Source of the DNA: Deltaproteobacteria bacterium
Lineage (GTDB): Bacteria > Myxococcota_A > Polyangia > HGW-17
Reading direction: 5' to 3'
Length of the DNA: 64,000 nt
Assembly: GCA_016937155.1 (NCBI GenBank)
Contig: JAFGWM010000038.1
Location: 62,001 to 126,000, forward strand
The notes under the pieces were generated by a model that was not told the origin of the DNA, made no database searches, and saw nothing but the letters and a program-made list of their open reading frames with translations. The translations under genes were made by a program, and so were the position numbers. Positions 26,073-36,472 of this stretch are shown here, piece by piece; position 1 is the first letter of the stretch; every line of letters begins with the position of its first letter.

Positions 26073-26905
26073 GCGAGAAAAAAAATTCAGGTAAAAAAGA
26101 TAACAAAAAAAGCGAGGAAGAATCTGTTGCTTCTTCCGAAAAAGAATCTGTGAAAAATAAATTAAATAATTCTGAAATATCAATTTTATCATCATTCAGA
26201 ATAGTCTGGTTAAAAGAACTGAAGGCCTTTTTCTACAGTCCCACTGCATATGTAATACTGAGTGGTTTTGTACTACTGACTTCATGGTTGTTTTTTGATA
26301 CATTCTGGCTGAGAAATGAGGCATCAAGCAGGCCTCTCTTTGATGCTTTGCCAAAAATCTTTCTTCTGATAACCCCTTTGATAACAATGAAAATGTGGGC
26401 TGACGAATACGCCAGTGGAACACAGGATCAACTATTTTCTCTACCGGTCAGTCTTGGTGTTCTCACAACTGCAAAGCTTGCTGCATGTATTACACTTATT
26501 GCCATCGCACTCGTAATGACCCTTCCTTATCCTTTCATGGCTGAATATTACGGCAATCTAGACTGGGGACCGGTTATTGGAGGGTACACCGGTGCTCTTT
26601 TACTTGGAAGTGCGTATGCGGCAATAGGAATATTCATTTCAAGTCTCACCAGAACCCAGATAGAGGCAGCTTTCATCACTCTTTTTGCAGCAGGTATTTT
26701 CTATTTTATTGGAGAATCCTTTTTCGTGGACAAAATATCCAGTCAGGGGACCCTTTATTTACTGAGTCAGATTGGTCTGGGAGCAAGATTCAGAAGTATT
26801 GCCAGAGGTGTTTTTGATATAAGAGATCTTGTCTATTATCTGAGTTTCACGGCTCTGTTTATCGTACTCAATGTCAGTGTGCTCAGATACAGGAAATGGA
26901 TGTAA
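26069..26905 (+). CDS. ABC transporter permease, GldF-like
   Basis: A ~50-residue charged Lys/Ser/Glu-rich N-terminus precedes six predicted helices (PTAYVILSGFVLLTSWLFFDTFW, KIFLLITPLITMKMWADE, AACITLIAIALVMTLPYPFM, GALLLGSAYAAIGIFIS, EAAFITLFAAGIFYFIG, LSFTALFIVLNVSVLRY). MKMWADEYASGTQDQLFSLPVS matches the ABC-2/GldF type (M-R-x-W-x-E-E-x-x-x-G-T-x-E-x-L). It overlaps the ATPase gene (ATGA) and is followed after 10 nt by the GldG-like gene. Confidence 0.88.
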   Translation: MSEKKNSGKKDNKKSEEESVASSEKESVKNKLNNSEISILSSFRIVWLKELKAFFYSPTAYVILSGFVLLTSWLFFDTFWLRNEASSRPLFDALPKIFLLITPLITMKMWADEYASGTQDQLFSLPVSLGVLTTAKLAACITLIAIALVMTLPYPFMAEYYGNLDWGPVIGGYTGALLLGSAYAAIGIFISSLTRTQIEAAFITLFAAGIFYFIGESFFVDKISSQGTLYLLSQIGLGARFRSIARGVFDIRDLVYYLSFTALFIVLNVSVLRYRKWM

Positions 26906-26915
26906 GGATAACATT

Positions 26916-28988
26916 ATGAAAAGAAAGACAAAAGATATAATATCCGTATGGACGACAATTTTACTGGTTGCAGCCAATCTGATTTTTTTCAACATAATTA
27001 TTTCCTCATTTAATAAAGTCAGAATTGATCTGACCCAGTATAGAGAACATTCCCTTTCTCCCCATACCATAAAGGTACTTAATGCTCTTCCTGACAGAGT
27101 AGAGATTCTTGGGGTTTTTTCCACAAATACTCACAGACTGCTCAAACCCCTTATTCCCAGACTGAGAGATTTACTGGAGAATTATGCCAGTCAGAGTAAC
27201 GGGAAAGTTACTGTTGAACTGATGAACCCTTCAAGTGACAAAAAAATTCGTCATCTTTATGAAGAGTATGGCATCAAACCCTTCCCTGTTCCTCTTGAGA
27301 GTAAATATAAAAAAGAAGTAAAAAGTATATATTTCAATCTTATAATAAAATACGGTGATCAGACGGTTAAATACGTACTGGATGATATGATAGACATCAG
27401 TGAGACTGCTGGTGATCTTACTGTTAAACTGAAAGATATGGAGCTTCTTATCACAAGGGGCATCAGGAAAGCTACAACAAGTTTCAACAGCATAGACAGT
27501 GCCATGGCATCTGTATCAGAACCAATTTCAGTTACTTATTATAAATTACCTGTTAAGTTTCTGAAAAACATTGATGATAAAAAGAAAAAAGAACTGGATG
27601 GCGCTATTGCCAAATTAAAAAAAGCAGTAAAAAAATACTCGGAACTCAACAAAAATGCCATTACATTCAAGGAAGTTGATGCTTCTACTGAAGAAAAACT
27701 GTTTACAGTTGAGGTATCCTTTCTTAAAAAAACCGTTCAATTTCCACTCTTCTTTCAACTGGGAGATGTATCCAGAAGTGATGTCAGTGAAAATCTTGAA
27801 GCCGCTCTGAAGAGGGTTCTTCCAGGATTTACCCAAACCATTGGACTGGTCTCACCACTAAGTGATTTTGATCCCCAGATGGCCCGTATGGGAAGACAGC
27901 CTCCCCCTTCGGAATTCGCAGTTCTCGAAAATCTCATGAAAGGTGAATATGAGGTGAAACAGATTGATCTGTCATCAGGAACTCCTCCACTTGATGTGGA
28001 AACACTTATCCTGCTCAGACCGGAAAATTATACAGAGAACCAGCTTTATGCTCTCGATCAGTACATTATGCTTGGTGGAAGAGTTATTATGTTCATGGAT
28101 TCAAGCAAACTTGACCTTAAAGCTCTCGGTGCAGGCAAACTTGCTGTAAAACCCATTTCTTCAGGTATGGAAAATCTGCTTTCCAGTTATGGCGTCAAAT
28201 TATCAACCGAGATTCTGGCAGATAGTTCTAACTTTCCATATCCTCTGCCAAGAGAAATCCAACGCGGACTTGTTGTGGTTGATGAAGTTCCATATCCATA
28301 CTTTGTGAAAATAAAATCCACTGGCAGTCACAGCGCCGTAGCCAATCTTGCAGAACTGTATTTTCTCTGGCCGTCCCACATAACAGTTGAAAAGAAGAAG
28401 GGCATAACCAGTGTTCCCATACTTAAAAGTTCTGCAAATTCTTGGACAGAATCAATTCCAGGAAGTGGACTTGACGTTACACCAAACCCAACACAGAAAA
28501 GCAATTCAAAACCCAAATCCGGGGAAAAAATCCTTGCTCTTGCTTTATCAGGAAGTTTCACTTCAATTTTCAAGGACAAGCCCAATCCACTTGAAAAAGT
28601 TAACAAAGACACTCAGAAAACGGATAACACCAAAAAAGACTCCAAGAGCGGGTCTCTTGTTAAAAAGGATACACCTCAACCTAAAAAGGATAAAAGCCCG
28701 AACACCAGAATTATCATTGTTGCCGATTCAGATATCATAAGCGAAGTTGGAATGAAAATTCTTGAAAATCGTTTTCAGTTCAGTCTTAAATTCCTTCAGA
28801 ATATCATTGAATGGATCCAAAGTGATGATGAAGATTTTAAAACCAGTGCAAAGGGTCTTCCCAGACCTCTTCAGGAAATCTCTGACAGTCAGAAGTCTTT
28901 CATTCAACATATTATATGGATTACTTCCCTGATAATTTTATGGGCTGTATTTCTTGTTATTACCATTTACAGAAGGAGGAAGTCATAA
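26916..28988 (+). CDS. GldG-like ABC accessory protein
   Basis: The start is the internal ATG at 26916 (AAGGA seven bases before), not 26871. The 690-residue protein has an N-terminal anchor (TILLVAANLIFFNIIISS), a large extracytoplasmic domain with the ABC_transp_aux pattern (LSPHTIKVLNALPDRVEILGVFSTN, LEPLDVETLILLRPENYTENQLYALDQYIMLGGRVIMFMD-like) and a C-terminal membrane helix (IIWITSLIILWAVFLVITIYRRRK). A Lys/Pro/Ser-rich insert near 560-610 is probably disordered. Its stop overlaps the next ATG by one base. The function follows GldG: it assists the permease. Confidence 0.85.
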   Translation: MKRKTKDIISVWTTILLVAANLIFFNIIISSFNKVRIDLTQYREHSLSPHTIKVLNALPDRVEILGVFSTNTHRLLKPLIPRLRDLLENYASQSNGKVTVELMNPSSDKKIRHLYEEYGIKPFPVPLESKYKKEVKSIYFNLIIKYGDQTVKYVLDDMIDISETAGDLTVKLKDMELLITRGIRKATTSFNSIDSAMASVSEPISVTYYKLPVKFLKNIDDKKKKELDGAIAKLKKAVKKYSELNKNAITFKEVDASTEEKLFTVEVSFLKKTVQFPLFFQLGDVSRSDVSENLEAALKRVLPGFTQTIGLVSPLSDFDPQMARMGRQPPPSEFAVLENLMKGEYEVKQIDLSSGTPPLDVETLILLRPENYTENQLYALDQYIMLGGRVIMFMDSSKLDLKALGAGKLAVKPISSGMENLLSSYGVKLSTEILADSSNFPYPLPREIQRGLVVVDEVPYPYFVKIKSTGSHSAVANLAELYFLWPSHITVEKKKGITSVPILKSSANSWTESIPGSGLDVTPNPTQKSNSKPKSGEKILALALSGSFTSIFKDKPNPLEKVNKDTQKTDNTKKDSKSGSLVKKDTPQPKKDKSPNTRIIIVADSDIISEVGMKILENRFQFSLKFLQNIIEWIQSDDEDFKTSAKGLPRPLQEISDSQKSFIQHIIWITSLIILWAVFLVITIYRRRKS

Positions 28989-30163
28989 TGAAAAAGACAC
29001 ACATAGTTCTCCTGAGTCTTATTATCATACAGGGAATAGTAATTTTTCTTCTTCCCTCAAGAAACGCTGTTTTTGGAAACAGAAAGATTTCCATTATTAA
29101 AAATGTGAGTTCAAAGGATATAGCCAGCGTAACTATATCAAAACCAGGTACAAATGAAAAAGTTACACTTGTAAAAAACGGTAAAAACTGGGAAATCAAA
29201 GAAGCATTCAATTTCCCTGCAGACCAGAGCAAAATCTATGAAATTCTGGCTGTTCTTCCAAATCTTAAGTCTGCTTCTCTGGTCAGTGAAAACAAGGCAA
29301 TGTTTACTAACTATGAACTGGGTTCTAAGCCCGCCTGGAGACTTGTTTTAAGTGATGCAAATAACCGTGCACTCGTTGATATATTTGTTGGAAAAAGCAT
29401 TGTCAGAGGTACATTTATCAGAAAAGCAAAAGAAAACAGGATTTATCGAATTTCAGGAAGTCTTGGTTCCAATCTCTTTTCCACACCCCGGGAATTTTTC
29501 GAGGATTCAAATCTGAAACTGCCACCATCCAGTGAGCGAAAGGAAATTTCCATAAAGGGTTCCGGTTACAGTTACAGATTGAAAAAAGTTTCTGATGCTG
29601 GAACTACAGTAGGTAGCGATGGTCAGGTTAAAATGACTGAAGAAAAATGGACCCTTGGGGATACTCTGGCAGAAGGCCTCACTGAAGATGCATCTAAAAT
29701 CAGTGAAATTGTTGAATCCTTAAAATCTGTTTCCTTCGAAAACGTTATCGGAACAACTCTAGGAAGTGCAATGGGACTGGAAGAACCCACTCTTTTGTTG
29801 TCAATAAAGGGTCTCAGCAAAACCACCGGTAAAGAAATGATTCTTTCTGTAAAAGTTGGTAATCAGACTGGTGATAAGGATTCACTTGCAAGATATGTTA
29901 TGGTATCGAACAGCAAATTTATCTATACCGTTGATGAAAATACCGTAAAAAAATGGATGACACCATATTCATCTCTTATTAAAAAAGCACCGGAAAAAAA
30001 CCCTGATGAACTAGGTGATAAAATTAAGAAAATGAAACTGCCATCCTCCAGTCTGGACCTGAAGGTTCCTATGCCTGATGCTAAAAATGCAAAGGAATCT
30101 GTTATTTATCCATCAGCACCTTCATCAAAAAATAGCACAGTAGTAAAACCAGATTCAAAGTAA
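28988..30163 (+). CDS. DUF4340-domain protein of the GldFG-like operon
   Basis: The true start is the ATG at 28988 (GGAGG eight bases upstream), giving 391 residues. An N-terminal membrane anchor (IVLLSLIIIQGIVIFLLP) is followed by a periplasmic DUF4340 domain (ITIS-like KPGTNEKVTLVKNGKNWEIKEAFNFPADQSKIYEILAVLPNLKSASLVSENK, then GKSIVRGTFIRKAKENRIYRI). The last ~60 residues are Lys/Pro/Ser-rich. DUF4340 genes commonly close GldFG-like operons, as here. The molecular role is unknown. Confidence 0.85.
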   Translation: MKKTHIVLLSLIIIQGIVIFLLPSRNAVFGNRKISIIKNVSSKDIASVTISKPGTNEKVTLVKNGKNWEIKEAFNFPADQSKIYEILAVLPNLKSASLVSENKAMFTNYELGSKPAWRLVLSDANNRALVDIFVGKSIVRGTFIRKAKENRIYRISGSLGSNLFSTPREFFEDSNLKLPPSSERKEISIKGSGYSYRLKKVSDAGTTVGSDGQVKMTEEKWTLGDTLAEGLTEDASKISEIVESLKSVSFENVIGTTLGSAMGLEEPTLLLSIKGLSKTTGKEMILSVKVGNQTGDKDSLARYVMVSNSKFIYTVDENTVKKWMTPYSSLIKKAPEKNPDELGDKIKKMKLPSSSLDLKVPMPDAKNAKESVIYPSAPSSKNSTVVKPDSK

Positions 30164-30484
30164 TACCCCGGTATAAAATTAAAATAAATGAAGAATGACA
30201 TGTCAAGGCTTGTACCGCTCAGGGGACTATCTTTAGAAAACAATAAATTCCATTTCAGAAATTCAGGGTTTACCCTTGACACAGGACGTGAAAATTGATT
30301 TTCTCACAGACAGGATCTAGGGAAACTGTGACATCAATGATAAATTATTTTTCTTCGTTTCACCCACAAATGCATTCAGCAGGGGGGGACTGCTATGTCT
30401 CATTTCCTTACTACCATTGGAATGTGTCGATTTATACATCAACAAACAAAAGCCGAAAAGGCTAATCAACCAAGGGAGGCTAAA
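30164..30484 (+). other. Leader region of iorAB
   Basis: No separate gene is convincing. A TTGACA (30276-30281) makes a good -35 box, but the hexamer 17 bp later (TTTTCT) is a poor -10. Two possible starts of iorA follow: ATG at 30395 preceded by a G-tract, and TTG at 30485 preceded by GGGAGG. The stretch 30395-30484 could encode a 30-residue N-terminal extension or an upstream peptide in frame with iorA. Confidence 0.35.
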
Positions 30485-32074
30485 TTGGAAAAACAGAAAG
30501 TTCTTCTTCTAGGTGATGAAGCTATTGCTCAGGGTGCAATTGATGCCGGTGTCAGTGGTTTCTACGCATACCCCGGAACTCCATCAACAGAAATTATGGA
30601 ATATGCTCAGCGTTCCAGGGAAGCAGATGAATTGGGTATTCATCGTCAGTGGAGCGCAAATGAAAAAACCGCAGTTGAAGCAGCTCTTGGTATGAGTTAC
30701 GCGGGAAAACGTGTTATTGCCTGTATGAAACATGTTGGACTCAATGTTGCGGCAGATGCTTTTGTCAACAGTGGAATTACTGGAGCCAATGGCGGACTGA
30801 TTGTTGTCAGTGCAGATGATCCAAGTATGCATTCAAGCCAGAATGAGCAGGACAGCAGATTTTTTGGTAATTTCAGTCTGATCCCTGTTCTGGAACCTTC
30901 ATCCCAGCAGGAAGCATATGATATGATGGCCTATGGGATGGATTACAGTGAAAAATACCGTATTCCCCTTTTAATGAGAATTACAACCAGACTGGCTCAC
31001 AGCAGAAGTGGCGTAGTAAAAAATAAACGCAGAGATCAGAACGAAGTTCATATGCCTGAAGATGGAAGACAGTTCGTTCTTCTTCCTTCAATTTCCAGAA
31101 AAAGGTATAAAGTACTGCTTGAAACACAGAATTCTTTTCTTGACGAATCGGAAAATTCACCATTCAACAGTTATACAGATGGAGCAGATAAATCCATTGG
31201 TATCATAGCCTGTGGTATTGGTTACAATTACTACATGGAAAACTATCCTCAGGGGAGTCCGCATCCTGTAATTAAAATAGGTCAGTATCCTCTACCTGAA
31301 AAGATGATCAAAAAAATGGCTGCTGAGTGCGATAGCATTCTGGTTGTTGAAGAAGGAATGCCAGTTGTCGAGGAAAAACTCCGTGGATTTATGGACGCAC
31401 CCCTTAAAATAAAGGGAAGACTGGACGGAACATTACCCCGGGATGGAGAATTAAATCCAAATATTCTCAGAATAGCCATGGGAATGGATGATCTCACCGG
31501 TGAGAAAACACCCGAAATAGTTAAGCCAAGACCACCGGTTTTGTGTCCCGGTTGTCCTCATATCGATACCTATAAAGCACTTGGTGAAGCTGTCAAAGAT
31601 GTATATGGGGATGGTCATGTATTCTCAGATATAGGTTGTTATACTCTTGGTGCTTATCCTCCATATGAAATTATCAACAGTTGTGTTGATATGGGTGCCA
31701 GTGTTACTATGGCCAAAGGAGCTGCAGATGCAGGTATTTTTCCATCAATTGCAGTAATTGGTGACAGCACATTTACACACAGTGGCATGACTGGGCTTTT
31801 AGATGCTGTAATCGAGAATACTAATATGGTTCTCATTATTCTGGACAACAGCACAACAGCAATGACCGGTGGACAGAAAAGCCACGCATACGGCAGATTA
31901 CACAATATTTGCACTGGACTTGGTGTAGCTCCTGAACATGTGAGAGAAGTTATACCACTTCCAAAAAATCACAATGAACTGGTTAAAATAATCAAAGAAG
32001 AAGTTGAATATCCCGGTGTAAGTGTAATCATTCCTACCCGTGAGTGTATTCAGACCATCGGTAAAAAGAAGTAA
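30485..32074 (+). CDS. iorA: Indolepyruvate:ferredoxin oxidoreductase, alpha subunit
   Basis: IorAB oxidises arylpyruvates from aromatic amino acids to acyl-CoA, reducing ferredoxin, in anaerobic or microaerobic metabolism. The N-terminal pyrimidine-binding domain starts EKQKVLLLGDEAIAQGAIDAG and has AYPGTPSTEI; the TPP-binding domain has LCPGCPHIDTYKAL, FSDIGCYTLG, and VIGDSTFTHSGMTGLLDAVIENTNMVLIILDNSTTAMTGGQ. The protein ends soon after, with RECIQTIGKKK, without the C-terminal ferredoxin clusters of classical IorA; shorter forms of this sort exist. The TTG start has GGGAGG seven bases upstream and fits the family N-terminus; the track ATG (30395) is the alternative. Confidence 0.9.
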   Translation: MEKQKVLLLGDEAIAQGAIDAGVSGFYAYPGTPSTEIMEYAQRSREADELGIHRQWSANEKTAVEAALGMSYAGKRVIACMKHVGLNVAADAFVNSGITGANGGLIVVSADDPSMHSSQNEQDSRFFGNFSLIPVLEPSSQQEAYDMMAYGMDYSEKYRIPLLMRITTRLAHSRSGVVKNKRRDQNEVHMPEDGRQFVLLPSISRKRYKVLLETQNSFLDESENSPFNSYTDGADKSIGIIACGIGYNYYMENYPQGSPHPVIKIGQYPLPEKMIKKMAAECDSILVVEEGMPVVEEKLRGFMDAPLKIKGRLDGTLPRDGELNPNILRIAMGMDDLTGEKTPEIVKPRPPVLCPGCPHIDTYKALGEAVKDVYGDGHVFSDIGCYTLGAYPPYEIINSCVDMGASVTMAKGAADAGIFPSIAVIGDSTFTHSGMTGLLDAVIENTNMVLIILDNSTTAMTGGQKSHAYGRLHNICTGLGVAPEHVREVIPLPKNHNELVKIIKEEVEYPGVSVIIPTRECIQTIGKKK

Positions 32075-32090
32075 CAGAAAGGATCAGCAT

Positions 32091-32678
32091 ATGAAACGTG
32101 ATATTATACTAGCTGGTGTTGGTGGTCAGGGTATTTTGTCCATTGCAACAGTAATTGGATATGTAGCTGTTCAGGAAGGTCTTTTTCTGAAACAGGCAGA
32201 AGTCCATGGAATGAGTCAGCGTGGTGGAGATGTTCAGTCGAATCTCAGGATTTCCAGTGAACCTATCTTCAGTGATCTGGTAGCTGCTGGCAAAGCAGAT
32301 CTAATAATAAGTGTAGAACCCATGGAATCCATTAGATATCTTCCATTTCTTCACAGGAATGGTTGGCTTATAACTTCCACTACACCATATAAAAACATCA
32401 ATGACTATCCTGGTGAGGAAGAACTTCTCAATGAAATAAAAAAGGTAAAAAATCATGTGGCTATTCCTGCGGAAGCGATAGCCAAAGAACTGGGAAGTGC
32501 AAGATCCTCTAACATCGTGATGTTAGGAGCAGCTTCTGCATATCTGGATCTTCCTTTTGAAAAACTGGAGGATGGTCTTAGAGCTATTTTCGGACGAAAA
32601 GGTGAAAAAATCGTGAACGCTAATATCAGTGCTATTCGTGCAGGACGCGACTTTGCTGCAAAATATCTTGAGAATTAA
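32091..32678 (+). CDS. iorB: Indolepyruvate:ferredoxin oxidoreductase, beta subunit
   Basis: This 195-residue subunit carries the 2-oxoacid oxidoreductase gamma-type domain, with DIILAGVGGQGILSIATVIGYVA at the N-terminus and AEVHGMSQRGGDVQSNLRIS, both signatures of IorB. The start is the internal ATG (32091, AAAGGA upstream), not 32040. It follows iorA after 16 nt and forms the complete enzyme with it. Its TAA is shared with the stop codon of the convergent kinase gene through the palindrome TTAA. Confidence 0.9.
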   Translation: MKRDIILAGVGGQGILSIATVIGYVAVQEGLFLKQAEVHGMSQRGGDVQSNLRISSEPIFSDLVAAGKADLIISVEPMESIRYLPFLHRNGWLITSTTPYKNINDYPGEEELLNEIKKVKNHVAIPAEAIAKELGSARSSNIVMLGAASAYLDLPFEKLEDGLRAIFGRKGEKIVNANISAIRAGRDFAAKYLEN

Positions 32679-35600
32679 TCTATAAGTTCACTTATTTTCA
32701 TCAACAGATTGTCAGAAGAATATGGTTTGGGAATAAAATCATGACCTGAATCAAGAATTTCTCTAATAGCTGATATCTCCTCAGCATAACCACTCGTGAA
32801 TAGAAAACGGATATCAGGCTGAATTTTTTGCAGTTTTGTATAAACCTCATAGCCATCAAGATCTGGAAGGACAACATCACATAGTGCAAGATCAACCCTT
32901 TTTGTTTCTTCAAGAAATTTTGCCGCAGAAAATCCATCCCTCACTGCAGTTACTTTAAATCCATTTTTTTCCAGAATTCGCCTCGTTATCTGACTAACAA
33001 TATATTCGTCTTCAATAATGAGAATATGTTTTGTTGAATTTTCAGAAATTCCATCTTCGGAACTGCCTATGGAATGATAACTTAGAGGCAGATATATATA
33101 AAAGGAACTCCCCTTTCCAACAACACTTTGAACATCAATTACTCCGTGATGCAATTTGATAATGTTTTTTACACTAAAAAGACCAAGACCGGCAGATTTG
33201 TTATCCACACTGTAAAATGGTTCAAAAATACGCTCTAGTTTATCGCTGTCAATCCCATATCCTGTATCCGAAACAGAAATTTTTACTCCATTTAATCTGG
33301 CACCCTCAAATTCATAGGATTCAAGTAATTCAAGTGATACAGTCAACTCACCTCCTGAAGGCATTGAGTCCCTCGCATTCAGAGCAAGATTTATAAATAC
33401 CTGTTCCAACTGGAGACTGTCACCAAATATCTTCACCTCATCTTTCGTGTTGACCAGTATTTTAATTCGTTCTCCTAAAATTCGTGACAGCATCTGAAAG
33501 ACATGCCTGACTGTCACTGAAAGATCGAACTGCTCCATTTCCGGTTTCACCGTCTTTCCGGAAGAAATCAGTCTTCTTACCAGAGCACTTGCACATTCAG
33601 TACTTTTTTTAATTTCATCAATAGATTCAGAAATATTTACAGTATTTCCCATATCCATAAGTGCCAACTGGGCATTTCCGTGGATACAGGTCAGGAGATT
33701 GTTAAAATCATGTGCGATACCACTTGCGAGAGCTCCGATGGTATCCATTTTCTGTGAATTTAAAAATTGCTTATTCAGTTTTTCAATCTCATTCTTAAGA
33801 CTCTCTTCCGATGTAATATTTCTGCCAATGGCTGTTACAAAATCAACACCGCCATTTTTCTCAAATTCCGGAACAAGCCTCCACTCAATTACTTCACTGT
33901 TTCCCCAACTTCTAAAGGAAATTATGTTTCCTGTCTTAAGAACATCATTAAAAGATTTTTTAAAAATTATACATCCATCACTTGTTATGGATGAATAGTT
34001 ACACAGATCTTCAATCCCGCATGGAAGATGACAATTTCCCAGAGTGGAAAAGACAACAGATCCTGAATTTTCAATTCTTAAAATTTCATCAGGATTTGTT
34101 TCTATAAGATTTCTGTATTTTTCTTCTGAAAGCATCAGAGCAATATCAGATTCATGTTTTTCAGTCTGATCTTCCAGAACGGCAATTACCCTGCCATCTT
34201 CATCCATTGACCTGATAAACTTCACCCGGAACCACCGTTTTTTTTCTCCAGAGATTTCAAAAGAAGCAACTGTAACTTTTTCACGCGATGCATCATTGAA
34301 CGCTCTGAAAAATAATTCCTGTTCACTTTGCGCAAGAAGATTTTTCAAATCATAAATGGATTTGATTTCTTCGGGAAATAGCAGCTTTATTCCGGAAGAT
34401 GAGTATAAAATTTCATCTCCGCCTGATGCAAAAATTATAAAAACTTCATCTATATTTTCGGTAATTTCTGACACTAACTTAAGACTGGCTTTTAATCTGT
34501 TTTCAACGGTAACTCTCGAAGAAATATCAGTACTGAAACCAAGATATCTTGCTTTATCTGTGAATTTATATTTTTTACCACAGCTCCAGATATATCTGTA
34601 TTCTCCCCGACTGTTTAAAGCTCTATAGGTGATATCAATAGTGCCGGTTTTAAGATATTCCTGTGCATTCTCTTTGAAATTATCATAATCCTCATGATGT
34701 ATTATTTTTCTCAGTTCCTCAAAAGTTACATCAGTTGAGGTAAGAAAAGATGTATGTGAATTACCAAAAAAGTGCAGCACACTGTTTTCAAAAAGTTCCC
34801 AGAGTTCAATCGCACTCTCGGAAAGAAGTATTTCAAGTTGTTTCTGATATTCGTTCTTCTGGAGAGTCTCCTGATGCTCCTTTGTAATATCTCTAATAAA
34901 AGAAATTATATAATCCTTTACTCCCTGAGTGGTAACCTGAAAGTAACTGCCCTTATCACCAATTGTTTTCTGAATACTTTCGCCTTCCGTCAGTTTCAAC
35001 TCAGAGTTTGAAAGTATCGATTCAATACCTGAATATTTTCTGCCTTTTTCATTTATATATACTACATCTCCAGCAGTGTTGATTATTTTTACACCATCAC
35101 CCATTGCACCCAAAAGTTCAGTCAGAGTAGATTCGGTCTTATCGAGATCTGACTTAATTCTGGAAGAGTTAAGTCCGCTGCTTGAAATATTTCCAAGTAC
35201 CTTAAAAATTTCAATTTCAGCAGCACTGCAGGTACGTTTTGTGTTAACATCATCAATACCGATAAAACCGTTCCATTTTCCATCTGAAAAAAGTGGAATC
35301 ATAATACAGGTTCTGACCCCCATATCATTAAAAAATTCTTTTTCCATATCAGACATTGTGTCTTCGTTAATATTAATGATGTGATTGTCTTCAAATCTTG
35401 TTATCCACTCATAGCCAAACAACCCGAATGGAATCATGTAAAAATATGGATTACTGATTATCCCTTCAACTTCAGGTGCCGAAGATTCCATATACCGATC
35501 CATGTAAATTTCACCAAGTTCTCCAAAGTGATTCCTCACGATATAAACTCTGGACATCCCTGTAATTTCAAGCATTATTTCAAGAATTTTCTTTAATGCT

Positions 35601-36472
35601 TCTTCTTCCCATCCATTTGAGAGAAGTATCTCAGAAATTGTTGAAATTCCCTTAAGAAGCCTTTCTCTACGCAATTGGGTCATATGCAGTTCATTTTCAT
35701 GAGTTATATCTTCAACACTACATAAAACAACTTTACGATTTTCGTGTTTAAATGAACTCAGATTGACTCTTGCATAGAAATCCTCACCTGTCTTTTTCCT
35801 GTGTATCCATTCAAAAGAGCACTGTCCCTGTGATAAAGCCTGATTTATTTTTTTCTCCGCAAGTCTAAAACTTGATTCTCCCGATAACTGGGTTTCAGGA
35901 GAAATTTCACTGGGATGTAATTCTAAAAATTCTATCTTGTTGCTAAAGTTAAATAACTGAAGCGCTGCACTATTGCAGTCAAAAAAACCGGTTTCATCAA
36001 GTAGCATTAATGCTGTGGGGGAATTGTTAAAAATGCTGTGATATTTTTTACCGTCTTTTTTTGATTGTTCCTCTTTGATGTATCTCATTACATCAAGATC
36101 CATACCTGAAAGCAGCTGCGTTACAAGTGCCGGTGCATTTGACATATCATCAGAAGTAACAACATTATCAACACCCGATTTTACAAGTTTAACAAGCTGG
36201 GAATTATTCAATGTACCGGTGACGCACAAAATAGGTAATTTTACGCTGGCTCTGCGTACCAGTTTTACTATAAAATCGATATCCGTTTCTGACGGTTTAT
36301 ATTCACAAATTAAGATATCCCACCTGCGGACAGCCAGTTCATTTTTTATTTTTTCATAATCAGTACAGTATTCAGAATTTATTTCTTTTTCATTACCAAA
36401 AATCTGAAGAACTTTTTCACTGTCTATAAATCCATCAGGAGAATAAATCAAAACATATAGTAACTTATTCAT
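32675..36472 (-). CDS. Large hybrid sensor histidine kinase with several PAS domains, GAF, and receiver domains
   Basis: The 1265 residues run as follows: degenerate receiver (~1-120), PAS (~150-265), GAF (~275-435, FIGIDDVNTKRTCSAAEIEIFKVL), three or four PAS (~450-890), HisKA with SGIAHDFNNLLT (~917), HATPase with LALNARDSMPSGGEL, SDTGYGIDSDK and GLGLFSVKNI, and a C-terminal receiver (~1146-1262, IIEDE then ALCDVVLPDLDGYEV). There is no membrane segment, so it senses cytoplasmic signals. In the N-terminal receiver the phospho-acceptor position reads LICEYKP, with Glu for Asp, and is probably not phosphorylated. No partner is adjacent. Confidence 0.88.
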   Translation of the reverse strand: MNKLLYVLIYSPDGFIDSEKVLQIFGNEKEINSEYCTDYEKIKNELAVRRWDILICEYKPSETDIDFIVKLVRRASVKLPILCVTGTLNNSQLVKLVKSGVDNVVTSDDMSNAPALVTQLLSGMDLDVMRYIKEEQSKKDGKKYHSIFNNSPTALMLLDETGFFDCNSAALQLFNFSNKIEFLELHPSEISPETQLSGESSFRLAEKKINQALSQGQCSFEWIHRKKTGEDFYARVNLSSFKHENRKVVLCSVEDITHENELHMTQLRRERLLKGISTISEILLSNGWEEEALKKILEIMLEITGMSRVYIVRNHFGELGEIYMDRYMESSAPEVEGIISNPYFYMIPFGLFGYEWITRFEDNHIININEDTMSDMEKEFFNDMGVRTCIMIPLFSDGKWNGFIGIDDVNTKRTCSAAEIEIFKVLGNISSSGLNSSRIKSDLDKTESTLTELLGAMGDGVKIINTAGDVVYINEKGRKYSGIESILSNSELKLTEGESIQKTIGDKGSYFQVTTQGVKDYIISFIRDITKEHQETLQKNEYQKQLEILLSESAIELWELFENSVLHFFGNSHTSFLTSTDVTFEELRKIIHHEDYDNFKENAQEYLKTGTIDITYRALNSRGEYRYIWSCGKKYKFTDKARYLGFSTDISSRVTVENRLKASLKLVSEITENIDEVFIIFASGGDEILYSSSGIKLLFPEEIKSIYDLKNLLAQSEQELFFRAFNDASREKVTVASFEISGEKKRWFRVKFIRSMDEDGRVIAVLEDQTEKHESDIALMLSEEKYRNLIETNPDEILRIENSGSVVFSTLGNCHLPCGIEDLCNYSSITSDGCIIFKKSFNDVLKTGNIISFRSWGNSEVIEWRLVPEFEKNGGVDFVTAIGRNITSEESLKNEIEKLNKQFLNSQKMDTIGALASGIAHDFNNLLTCIHGNAQLALMDMGNTVNISESIDEIKKSTECASALVRRLISSGKTVKPEMEQFDLSVTVRHVFQMLSRILGERIKILVNTKDEVKIFGDSLQLEQVFINLALNARDSMPSGGELTVSLELLESYEFEGARLNGVKISVSDTGYGIDSDKLERIFEPFYSVDNKSAGLGLFSVKNIIKLHHGVIDVQSVVGKGSSFYIYLPLSYHSIGSSEDGISENSTKHILIIEDEYIVSQITRRILEKNGFKVTAVRDGFSAAKFLEETKRVDLALCDVVLPDLDGYEVYTKLQKIQPDIRFLFTSGYAEEISAIREILDSGHDFIPKPYSSDNLLMKISELID

